A stretch of DNA of 64,000 nt, taken from Streptomyces sp. NBC_00286 (GTDB lineage Bacteria; Actinomycetota; Actinomycetes; Streptomycetales; Streptomycetaceae). The DNA lies in assembly GCF_036173125.1 (NCBI RefSeq), contig NZ_CP108054.1, positions 4,960,001 through 5,024,000 on the forward strand. The letters are read 5' to 3'. Position 1 is the first letter of the stretch; the number at the start of each line of letters is the position of its first letter. The notes under the pieces are model-generated. The model made no database searches. It saw only the letters and a program-made list of their open reading frames with translations, and was not told the DNA's origin. This document shows positions 57,373-64,000 of this stretch, piece by piece. The position numbers and the translations under genes were made by a program.

Positions 57373-58732
57373 CGGCGTCCGCCGGGGAGACGGGCGTGGC
57401 GGGCGGCGCGGCGGCCTGCGTGCGTGCAGCGGGTGTGGGTGCGGCCTGCGCGCGCTCGGCCTGGATGCGCTGGGCTTGCGTGCGCTGAGGCTCCACCGCG
57501 AACGCCCGCCCCGGCGTGAGCGCCACCCCGTGCGCCGCCGCCGCGGCCGTGAACGTGTCCGCGCGCCAGGGCGGCGGCAGCTCCCACCAGGTGTAGTACG
57601 CGTACGGATCGGCCCGTACGGCGAACTCCCCCAGCCACTCCCCGACGACCCGCTGCCGCGCCCGCGCGTCCGCCCGCTTGGCCGCGACGAGCCGCTCGAC
57701 CGTCCCGTCGCCGATCCACCGCACCGCGGCCTCCAGCGCGAACCGCCCCGCCGTCCACCCGCCCGACCTCAACGCCTCCGCGACCGCGTCCACCCGCCCC
57801 CGCGGCACGACCAGGAAACCGACCGTGAGCCCGGGCGCGACGCGCTTCGACAGCCCGTCGACGAGGTACGTGCGCTCAGGGGCGTACGAGGCCAGGGGAG
57901 TGGGGTCCATCCGGCCCTCCCGGAGGAAGGACCAGATCCGGTCCTCCACGACCGGAAGATCCAACTCCCTTAGGGCATTGGCCAGTTGACGCCTCCTCCC
58001 GTCCCCCATCGTCACGGAGGTGGGATTGTGGAGCGTCGGCTGGACGTAAAGGGCGGACAGCGGTGCGGCGCGATGGGCGGCGGCGAGGCCATCGGCCCGT
58101 AGCCCCTCCTCATCCATCGCAATCGGTACGAGGGTGATGCCGAGCCGTGCCGCGATCTCCTTGACCAGCGGATACGTGAGCGCCTCCACGCCGACGCGGC
58201 CCCCGGGCCGTACGAGGGAGGCTAGGGCGCCCGCGATGGCCTGCCGGGCGTTCCCGGCGAAGAGGACCCTCTCCCGGTCGGGTCGCCACCCCGGACCGCC
58301 GAGCAGCCCGGCGGCGGCCTCGCGCGCGGCGGGCGTGCCGGTGGCGGGCGCCGTACGCGTCGCCTCCGCGAGCACATCGGCCCGCAACAGCGGCGCGAGC
58401 CCGACGGCGAGCAGCTCCGACTGCCCTTCCGCGAACGGGTAGTTGAGCTCCAGATTGAAACGGGGCCCGGCGGTCTCGCCCTCCCCGTCCCCCTCCTCGG
58501 CCAGCCCCCGCCCCGAAGGCAGCGGTCCCGCCCGTACGAAGGTCCCACGCCCCACCTCGCCGACCACGAGCCCTCTCCGCACCAACTCGGCGTAGACGCG
58601 CCCGGCCGTGGACCCGGCGATACGGCGCCGTCGCGCGAACACCCGCTGCGGCGGCAGCCGTTCACCGGGCTTGAGCCGCCCGGTGAGGATCTCCTCGGCC
58701 AGCCGGTCGGCGATCCGCCGGTAGTCCTCCAC
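57287..58732 (-). CDS. MocR-type GntR regulator fused to aminotransferase fold
   Basis: This is a 481-residue product. A GntR winged helix covers about 1-70 (DYRRIADRLAEEILTGRLKP, FARRRRIAGSTAGRVYAELV). The rest is a fold-type I aminotransferase: VLFAGNARQAIAGALASLV, PTLHNPTSVTMGDGRRRQLA, VVEDRIWSFLRE and the PLP Lys in YLVDGLSKRVAPGLTVGFLV. Near 410-450 an Ala/Gln/Arg-rich insertion (QRTQAQRIQAERAQAAPTPA) interrupts the C-terminal domain and is not a family feature. MocR proteins use PLP to sense metabolites. Two direct repeats lie before the divergent hydrolase gene. Confidence 0.92.
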   Translation of the reverse strand: MEDYRRIADRLAEEILTGRLKPGERLPPQRVFARRRRIAGSTAGRVYAELVRRGLVVGEVGRGTFVRAGPLPSGRGLAEEGDGEGETAGPRFNLELNYPFAEGQSELLAVGLAPLLRADVLAEATRTAPATGTPAAREAAAGLLGGPGWRPDRERVLFAGNARQAIAGALASLVRPGGRVGVEALTYPLVKEIAARLGITLVPIAMDEEGLRADGLAAAHRAAPLSALYVQPTLHNPTSVTMGDGRRRQLANALRELDLPVVEDRIWSFLREGRMDPTPLASYAPERTYLVDGLSKRVAPGLTVGFLVVPRGRVDAVAEALRSGGWTAGRFALEAAVRWIGDGTVERLVAAKRADARARQRVVGEWLGEFAVRADPYAYYTWWELPPPWRADTFTAAAAAHGVALTPGRAFAVEPQRTQAQRIQAERAQAAPTPAARTQAAAPPATPVSPADAVRLGLASLPVPELEEALRIVRDVARHGP

Positions 58733-58759
58733 GAACGCTCATCTCCCCTCACCCTCGGG

Positions 58760-58793
58760 ATTGCACCGAGGGCAAAGTTCTCATTGCACCGAG
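58760..58793. promoter_or_regulatory. MocR operator: two direct repeats
   Basis: ATTGCACCGAG occurs twice (58760-58770 and 58783-58793), 23 bp apart, in the 87-base gap between the mocR gene and the hydrolase. Direct repeats about two helical turns apart are typical for PdxR/GabR-type MocR regulators. Confidence 0.8.
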
Positions 58794-58819
58794 TAGTCGA
58801 TGCCGCCTAGGGTCCACTC

Positions 58820-59608
58820 ATGGCTCCCTACCTCGCATACGAGGACAAAGGCGCGAAACTCTCAAGTCCCCTGCCTCTTGTCCTGATCCACGGCCACCCG
58901 TTCGACCACACGATGTGGACGCCGCAGGTGCGGGCCTACTCCCCGACCCGCCGGGTGATCGCCCCGGACCTACGCGGTTACGGCGCCTCGCCGGTCGTCC
59001 CCGGCGTCACTCAACTCTCCACGTTCGCCGAGGACATAGCGGCCCTCCTGGACGAACTGCACGTTGACCACTTCGTCCTGGCCGGCCTGTCGATGGGCGG
59101 CCAGATCGCCATGGAGTGCTACGCCCAGTTCCCCGACCGCATCCGAGGCCTGATCCTGGCCGACACCTTCGCCTCCCCGGAGACCCCCGCAGGCAAGAAG
59201 TCCCGCAACGACATGGCCGACCGCCTCCTGAAGGAAGGCATGCACGGCTACGCGGACGAGGTCCTCCACAAGATGGTCGCCCCGTACGCCGACGCGTCGG
59301 TGTCCGCCCACGTCCACAACATGATGACCGCCACGCCCCCGGCAGGCGCGGCAGCAGCCCTACGAGGCCGGGCGGAACGCCCCGACTACCGCGACCTCCT
59401 GACCCGGGTCACGGTCCCATCCCTGGTGGTGGTCGGCGAGGACGACGAATACACCCCGGTCTCCGACGCGAAGACAATGGCCGAGACCCTCCCCGACGCC
59501 ACGCTCCAGGTCATCCCGCGAGCGGCCCATATGCCGAACCTGGAACGCCCGGGGGAGTTCAACGAGGCGTTGGCGAGGTTCTTGGGCCGTGTCGACGGCT
59601 CGGCTTGA
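58820..59608 (+). CDS. Alpha/beta hydrolase
   Basis: This 262-residue enzyme has the oxyanion motif LVLIHGHPFDHTMW (20-33), the nucleophile S91 in LAGLSMGGQIAME, an acid in VVVGEDDEYTPV and the catalytic His in IPRAAHMPNLERP near 240. The triad is complete. It belongs to the epoxide-hydrolase/3-oxoadipate-lactonase-like group. Substrate unknown. It is divergent from the MocR gene and probably activated or repressed by it through the direct repeats. Confidence 0.93.
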   Translation: MAPYLAYEDKGAKLSSPLPLVLIHGHPFDHTMWTPQVRAYSPTRRVIAPDLRGYGASPVVPGVTQLSTFAEDIAALLDELHVDHFVLAGLSMGGQIAMECYAQFPDRIRGLILADTFASPETPAGKKSRNDMADRLLKEGMHGYADEVLHKMVAPYADASVSAHVHNMMTATPPAGAAAALRGRAERPDYRDLLTRVTVPSLVVVGEDDEYTPVSDAKTMAETLPDATLQVIPRAAHMPNLERPGEFNEALARFLGRVDGSA

Positions 59609-60004
59609 GCGGTTCCCTTCCCCAGCCCCGCCCCGCCCCTTCCCGAAACGGGGGGGCTGCGCCCCCCCCGGCCCCGCTGCCTCCGGCGGGTGGGCGCCTA
59701 GCGGGGTGGGGCGTTGGCGATTGTGCGCGGGTGCGGGTTGTGTTGGGTTGCTCGCGCAGTTCCCCGCGCCCCTTAAACGCAGGGGCGCGGGGCTGTGTCG
59801 ATTTGCGGCTCCGCCGCGTGGGCGCGACCAGCCACGGACGGCCCGCAGCCGACGCACGACCTCCAGGGGGTCTGGGGGCGGAGCCCCCCACGCGGCGGAG
59901 CCGCAAATTGTTACAGCCGGGAAGGGGCGGGGCCGGGGAAATGAACCCTCCGCCCACCCACCCCGTCTTTGAGGGAGGATTCAGGCAGAACGGAAGGTGC
60001 GGAC
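59609..60004. repeat. Repeat-rich intergenic region
   Basis: No gene is supported in these 396 bases. At 59726-59850 a minus-strand short-type copy (GGTTGCTCGCGCAGTTCCCC) and a plus-strand long-type copy (GGGGCGCGGGGCTGTGTCGA) are joined head to head and share one hairpin (CGCCCCTTAAACGCAGGGGCG). A partial minus-strand copy follows at 59875-59925 (CACGCGGCGGAGCCGC, TTGTTACAG). Confidence 0.85.
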
Positions 60005-61030
60005 TTGAGTACTGCTACCGCTGAGGCAGACGAATGGGCCGACGCGCCGGCGGCCCGGCGCCCCGGGCGCACGGCCGGCGCCTGGATCGCCGCCCTGCTG
60101 CTCCTCGGCGTGAGCATCGTCGTAGGCTGCCGCATCGCCGACACGGACGGCATCACCCCCGTCCCCCAAGTCATCGCATTCCTGCCCTGGCTGCTCGCCC
60201 CCACCGGCCTCGCCCTCCTCCTCGCCGCCCTCGCCCGCTGGCGCGTAGGCCTCGTATGGGGCGTGCTCGCGGCAGCGGCGGTCGCCTGGTTCATCGAGCC
60301 GTACGGGAAGACGAGCGACCCGAAGGGCACCCCGGTCGCGGAGTTGCGCGTGCTGACGTCGAACGTCGAGTACGGCCAGGCCACCGACGAACTGATCGAG
60401 ATCGTACGGAGCGAAAAGCCGGACCTCGTGTTCGTCGAGGAGTGCGAGACGACCTGCGACGAGAAGCTGACGCGGGCCTTCGGCGGCAAGCAAGCGGAGG
60501 GGGCCAGAGGCACGTACCCCTACCGGCAGGCCGTGGAAGGGTACGGCTCGGACGGCTCCGTCATCCTCAGCCGGTACCCCCTCAAGCCCGCCCCCGGCGT
60601 CAAGGGCACCATGGGCATGCCCGGCGCGATCGCCGACGTGAAGGGCCGCGAGGTGCGGGTCCAGCTCGCCCACCCCATGCCCCCGCTCCCGGCCCACGTG
60701 GACGACTGGCAACGGGAACTGCGCGCCCTCCGCGACTACGCCGCCGCCGACAAGACCCGCCCCACCATCCTCGCGGGCGACTTCAACGCCTCCCAGGACC
60801 ACGCCGCGTTCCGCCGCATCCTGGACACGGGCCTGCGCGACGGCGCCCGTCTCACCGGCGACGCCCGCACGCCGACCTGGCCGACCCGAACGGTCCCGGC
60901 GTTCGGCACCCAGATCGACCACATCCTGGTCTCCGAGGACTTCGCGGCGAACAAGGCCCGCTTCCTGGACCTGAAGAACACGGACCACCGCTCGCTCCTC
61001 CTCGACGTGACCCTCCACGAACGTGACTGA
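60005..61030 (+). CDS. Endonuclease/exonuclease/phosphatase-family protein, membrane-anchored
   Basis: A TTG start at 60005, preceded by GGAAGG, gives 341 residues; TTG 59969 is an alternative. Three membrane helices come first (AAWIAALLLLGVSIVVGC-like, VIAFLPWLLAPTGLALLLAA, VGLVWGVLAAAAVAWF). The EEP domain follows outside (RVLTSNVEYGQATDELIEIV, KPDLVFVEECE, VILSRYPL, TILAGDFNASQDHAAF, IDHILVSEDF, NTDHRSLLLDVTL). All core catalytic motifs (Asn, Glu, Asp-x-Asn, Asp-His) are present. A strong terminator follows. Confidence 0.88.
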   Translation: MSTATAEADEWADAPAARRPGRTAGAWIAALLLLGVSIVVGCRIADTDGITPVPQVIAFLPWLLAPTGLALLLAALARWRVGLVWGVLAAAAVAWFIEPYGKTSDPKGTPVAELRVLTSNVEYGQATDELIEIVRSEKPDLVFVEECETTCDEKLTRAFGGKQAEGARGTYPYRQAVEGYGSDGSVILSRYPLKPAPGVKGTMGMPGAIADVKGREVRVQLAHPMPPLPAHVDDWQRELRALRDYAAADKTRPTILAGDFNASQDHAAFRRILDTGLRDGARLTGDARTPTWPTRTVPAFGTQIDHILVSEDFAANKARFLDLKNTDHRSLLLDVTLHERD

Positions 61031-61034
61031 ACGC

Positions 61035-61073
61035 GGTGTGGGCCGCCCCTGTGCAGGAGGGGCGGCCCACACC
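61035..61073 (+). terminator. Hairpin terminator after EEP gene
   Basis: GGTGTGGGCCGCCCCT and AGGGGCGGCCCACACC form a perfect 16-bp stem around a seven-base loop, five bases after the stop codon. Confidence 0.9.
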
Positions 61074-61104
61074 AGTGGGGGGTGGCGACATGCGGTCTCG
61101 AAGC

Positions 61105-61160
61105 TGCGGGTGCGTCGTGGCTGGTCGCGCAGTTCCCCGCGCCCCCGATAGGGGCGCTGA
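61105..61160 (-). repeat. Intergenic hairpin repeat, copy H (short type)
   Basis: GCTGCGGGTGCGTCGTGG, CTGGTCGCGCAGTTCCCC and GCGCCCCCGATAGGGGCGCT on the minus-strand pattern. It lies just after the snapalysin remnant. Confidence 0.85.
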
Positions 61161-61174
61161 TGGAACCGCAGGTC

Positions 61175-61419
61175 CTATTGGCCCTGGTTCACCTTGTGCA
61201 GGGCCTTCGCCAAACCGTTGGCCCAAAGGCGCTCCACCTCGGCGCGCTCGTTCGCGTCGGGGTTGGCGTTGGTGCAGGACGGGCCGGGGCCGCCGCCGGA
61301 CATGAGTTCGCTGCAGGGGCCCTCGTCGTGGTCCGGCAGGCCGAGGACGTGGCCGGTCTCGTGGGCGGTCACGCGGGTGGAGTCGTACTTCTCGTTCTGC
61401 GCGTAATCGAGGAAGAACG
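61175..61419 (-). pseudogene. Snapalysin-like protease, 3' half only
   Basis: The minus strand encodes the last roughly 80 residues of a snapalysin: [20 protein letters not shown], then [20 protein letters not shown] (zinc motif HExxHxxGxxD), [20 protein letters not shown] and [12 protein letters not shown]. The signal peptide and N-terminal domain are missing. Upstream of residue FLDY the frame continues into the antisense of a LysR gene. The gene was therefore cut by a deletion and cannot make a secreted enzyme. Confidence 0.88.
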
Positions 61420-61906
61420 CGAGCCGCAGTTCGTGTCGCTGCCACCGGACCATCCGGCCGCGGCGAAGCCAGAGGTCAGCCTGCGTGATCTGGCCGACGA
61501 CCGCTGGGTGGTCGACCCGACGGTCGACGGGGAGTGGGAGGCCGTGCAGCGGATGTTCCGCGCGGTCGGCGTCAACCCGCATGTCCTGCACGGCGATTAC
61601 TACACGACGGACGCACTGGTCGCCACCGGCGAGGTCGTCGCCGTCTGCCAGCCGACCCACGTCGACGGCCCCACGATGGCGGTACGCCGCATCCACGGCG
61701 ACCCCCTCGGCGTACGGCTGCTCCTCGCGGCCCGTACGCAGGAGGAGCTGGACGCCGTCTATCCGGAACTGGAGGAGGCGTACGAAGAGGTCGCCTTGCA
61801 GGCACCCGGGTATCGGGAGTGGCGGGAAACGACCGGGAAGCCCTCGAACAAAGGGGGGCGCCCCTCCGGAGAGGGGCGCCCCATGCACGTACACGCGAGA
61901 ACTTGA
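61412..61906 (+). pseudogene. LysR-type regulator, 3' half only
   Basis: The plus strand encodes the C-terminal part of a LysR effector domain: [60 protein letters not shown] and [20 protein letters not shown]. The HTH and first half are absent. In intact Streptomyces loci a LysR activator (snpR type) is divergent from the snapalysin gene. Here both genes lack their 5' halves and touch at about 61412-61419. Confidence 0.85.
61855..61882. terminator. Bidirectional hairpin between LysR remnant and PhoX
   Basis: GGGGCGCCCCTC and GAGGGGCGCCCC pair perfectly around CGGA, close to both convergent gene ends. It lies inside the last codons of the open LysR frame. Confidence 0.85.
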
Positions 61907-61909
61907 CGC

Positions 61910-63988
61910 TCAGGCGCCGATGTCGCGGCCGTCCTTGCGGTACACCGCGACCACGGACGGGCGGACGTACGTGCCCGGGCCGTCGGGCCAGGTGCTCGCA
62001 GGGTCCTCGACGGTGGCGCCGTCGATCTCGCCCGGGTGCTGGACCGCGACCAGGACACGGCGTTCCTGGATGATCGGGCCGCAGGTCTCGGCGCCCTTCG
62101 GCATGGTCAGGAACTGCTTCAGCTCACCGCGCCGGTCACCGCGCGTAGCTACGCCGAACAGGCCGTCGTGGTAGCCGAGTTGGGCGCCGTCGGTGGAGAT
62201 CCACAGGTTGCCGTACCGGTCGAAGGCCACGTTGTCCGGGCAGGAGATCGGGCTGACCTTGTCCTTCGGGAAGCCGGCGAAGTAGGTCGCCGGGTCCTTC
62301 GGGTCGCCGGCCACGAGGAACAGCGACCAGGCGAACTTCGTGCTGTCGGCCTTGTTCCAGCGCTCGGTGAGCTCAAGGACGTGGCCGTGCTTGTTGGCGT
62401 TGCGCGGGTTGGCCTCGTCCGCCTTGGCGTTCGTACCGACACCGCGGTTGGTGTTGTTGGTGAGGGCGACGTACACCTTGCCGGTGTGCGGGTTCGGCTC
62501 GATGTCCTCGGGCCGGTCCATCTTCGTGGCGCCGACCTTGTCACCGGCGAGGCGCGTGAAGACGAAGACCTCCTCGGCGGTCATGCCCTCGACGTGCGAG
62601 ACGGCACCCTTCGCCGTGGCGGTGGCCAGCGGGATCCACGTACCGCTGCCGTCGAACTCACCGTCCTTCGGCAGCTTGCCCGTGCCGTCGATCTCGATCG
62701 CCGGGGAGTCGCCGGTGAGCTTGGCGACGTACAGCGTGCCCTCGTCGAGGAGCGTCAGGTTGTGCTCGCGGGCCCGGCGGCTGTGGCCGTGGGCCATCCG
62801 CTTGCTGCCGACGAACTTGTAGAAGTAGTCGAAGCGCTCGTCGTCACCGGAGTAGACGACCGGACGGCCGTCGTGCGTGAGACGGACGGTCGCGCCCTCG
62901 TGCTTGAAGCGGCCGAGCGCGGTGCGCTTGCGGGGCGTGGAGGTGGGGTCGTACGGGTCGAGCTCGACGACATAGCCGAAACGGTGGACCTCGTTCGGCT
63001 CCTTGGCCACGTCGAACCGCTTGTCGAACAGCTCCCACTTGCGCTCGGAGGCGGCGGTGCCGATGCCGTAGCGCTTGTCCGTCGCCCGGCTGCTGTTGGC
63101 GAAGTACTGGTTGAAGTTCTCCTCGCCGTGCAGCGTCGTGCCCCAGGGGGTCTCGCCGCCCGCGCAGTTGTTGAGCGTGCCGAGGACCTTGGTGCCGGTC
63201 GGGTCGGCGGAGGTCTTGAGGAGGTCGGATCCGGCGGCCGGACCGGTCACCTTGAACTCGGTGGTCGCGGTAACGCGCCGGTTCAGGGGGTGACGGGCAA
63301 CGGGGGTGAGCTTGCCGCTCTTCCGCTCCTCCTCCACGACCACGACGGACAGACCGTGCGCGGCCCAGGCGATCTCGACCTGCTCACGGGTGGGCGCGGC
63401 GTCGTCGTACCCCTTGAACATCAGAATCTCGTCGGTGTACTCGTGGTTCGCCACGAGCACCTGACGGCCGCGCTCGCCCGGCAGCGGGAGCAGGCCGAGG
63501 TAGTCGCAGTTGTAGCCGAACTGGCCCGCCTGCGCCTTGGCGCTCTGCTTGTCCGGGTCGAAGGCGGGGGCGCCGCGGAGGATGGGCTCGCCCCAGCGGA
63601 TGACCACGTTCTGGGCGTAGCCCTCGGGGATCGTCACGGTGTCGGCGGTGTTCGGCGCGACGGGCGTGAACCGCAGGCCGCGCGCTCCCTTACCGCCCTT
63701 GTTGTACGCGGCGGGGGCCACGCCTTCGCCGGTCTGCGCGGCGGCCTCCGGGGCACCGGCGCCGACGACCGCACCCCCGGCTGCCGACGCGACCGTCACC
63801 ACGGCGGCGGCCCGCATCATGGAACGGCGGCTGAGCGCACCGGCGATGACATCGCCGACGTACTCGTTGGTGGTGGTGTTGGGCACCTCGTGGAAGCAGG
63901 CGTCACCACACCGGAATCTACAAGTCATCGCAGAACGGCCACCGGGGTGCGATCCGGTGGAGCCGATCAGTGGCAGCAGGTTGCGCAC
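61910..63988 (-). CDS. phoX: PhoX-type Tat-exported alkaline phosphatase (DUF839)
   Basis: A GTG at 63988 with GGGAGGGA just upstream gives 692 residues, about the full family length; an earlier in-frame start would lie outside the window. The N-terminus has CRFRCGDACFHEVPNTT, typical for this group. A twin-arginine signal follows near 55-90 (LSRRSMMRAAAVVTVASAAG). PhoX features include NHEYTDEILMF, NNCAGGETPWGTTLHGEENF, KHEGATVRLTHDGRPVVYSG, DRPEDIEPNPHTGKVYVALT and SCPDNVAFDRYGNLWISTDG. PhoX enzymes are calcium/iron phosphatases exported folded. No clear PHO box is inside the window. Confidence 0.9.
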   Translation of the reverse strand: MRNLLPLIGSTGSHPGGRSAMTCRFRCGDACFHEVPNTTTNEYVGDVIAGALSRRSMMRAAAVVTVASAAGGAVVGAGAPEAAAQTGEGVAPAAYNKGGKGARGLRFTPVAPNTADTVTIPEGYAQNVVIRWGEPILRGAPAFDPDKQSAKAQAGQFGYNCDYLGLLPLPGERGRQVLVANHEYTDEILMFKGYDDAAPTREQVEIAWAAHGLSVVVVEEERKSGKLTPVARHPLNRRVTATTEFKVTGPAAGSDLLKTSADPTGTKVLGTLNNCAGGETPWGTTLHGEENFNQYFANSSRATDKRYGIGTAASERKWELFDKRFDVAKEPNEVHRFGYVVELDPYDPTSTPRKRTALGRFKHEGATVRLTHDGRPVVYSGDDERFDYFYKFVGSKRMAHGHSRRAREHNLTLLDEGTLYVAKLTGDSPAIEIDGTGKLPKDGEFDGSGTWIPLATATAKGAVSHVEGMTAEEVFVFTRLAGDKVGATKMDRPEDIEPNPHTGKVYVALTNNTNRGVGTNAKADEANPRNANKHGHVLELTERWNKADSTKFAWSLFLVAGDPKDPATYFAGFPKDKVSPISCPDNVAFDRYGNLWISTDGAQLGYHDGLFGVATRGDRRGELKQFLTMPKGAETCGPIIQERRVLVAVQHPGEIDGATVEDPASTWPDGPGTYVRPSVVAVYRKDGRDIGA

Positions 63989-64000
63989 GGTCCCTCCCAA

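Noticed and set aside
61082..61411. N-terminal extension of the LysR remnant
   Set aside because: This part is antisense to the snapalysin remnant and an intergenic repeat. It does not encode a LysR HTH.
1..64000. tRNA, rRNA, riboswitch or phage integration site
   Set aside because: I scanned for typical tRNA arms, conserved rRNA text and common riboswitch cores by eye and saw none. A covariance-model search would be needed to exclude them fully.

Overview
The window looks like chromosomal DNA from a Streptomyces or very close actinomycete. GC is very high throughout. Several starts are GTG, and many genes overlap by ATGA or GTGA. Signature gene sets include the XRE-DUF5753/DUF397/RsbW-like ATPase trio, a snapalysin remnant with its LysR partner, DmdR/DtxR-type iron control, Tat-exported PhoX and Tat lipoproteins. 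No rRNA, tRNA, CRISPR array, integrase or transposase was seen. The mix of regulators, secreted proteins, transporters and gene relics fits an accessory-rich chromosomal region.

Layout. 1-0.9 kb: end of a NarL-type histidine kinase and its response regulator. 1-4 kb: Tat-secreted beta-propeller, RidA-like protein with divergent TetR, P-loop kinase. 4-5.4 kb: a lower-GC HTH gene behind a perfect 22-bp palindrome, probably acquired. 5.3-8.5 kb: two related small secreted SH3-like proteins, an MFS exporter, and a VapB-like antitoxin with a broken VapC-like toxin. 8.5-15.8 kb: ABC exporter with TetR, secreted metalloprotease, YceI/MarR/CoA-transferase unit, FkbM methyltransferase. 16-21.4 kb: KhtTU-like antiporter pair, flotillin with NfeD-like partner, PucR-type regulator. 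21.4-29.5 kb: orphan response regulator, C45-type hydrolase, SDR/TetR pair, metal permease pair, ECF sigma factor with a membrane protein carrying a degenerate YkuD domain. 29.6-36.3 kb: iron-box siderophore-binding lipoprotein, XRE-TPR regulator, RibD-like reductase, a WhiJ-like trio with a broken ATPase, M20 amidohydrolase. 36.4-43.8 kb: ECF sigma with NTF2-like tail, DnaQ-BRCT-TerD fusion, epimerase, a repeat-rich protein with a possible degenerate caspase fold, OmpR-type regulator. 43.9-53 kb: secreted possible aerolysin-like protein, two-component system, and an envelope cluster of glycosyltransferases, methyltransferase, membrane proteins and a molybdopterin oxidoreductase. 53-64 kb: lipoprotein, DrrAB-type exporter, MocR regulator with divergent alpha/beta hydrolase, EEP-fold protein, fused halves of snapalysin and LysR, PhoX.

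Three themes stand out. First, one family of intergenic repeats with hairpins recurs at about a dozen places. Some copies carry expanded arms whose copy numbers match on both sides (1/1, 2/2, 3/3). Second, many genes contain short in-frame tandem repeats (9, 15, 18, 21, 60 and 117 bp), nearly all in linkers or tails. Third, several genes are visibly decaying: an ATPase frameshifted at a perfect 52-bp palindrome, a VapC-like toxin, and a deletion that joined the 3' halves of two divergent genes.

All functions are read from sequence motifs. No database search was run.
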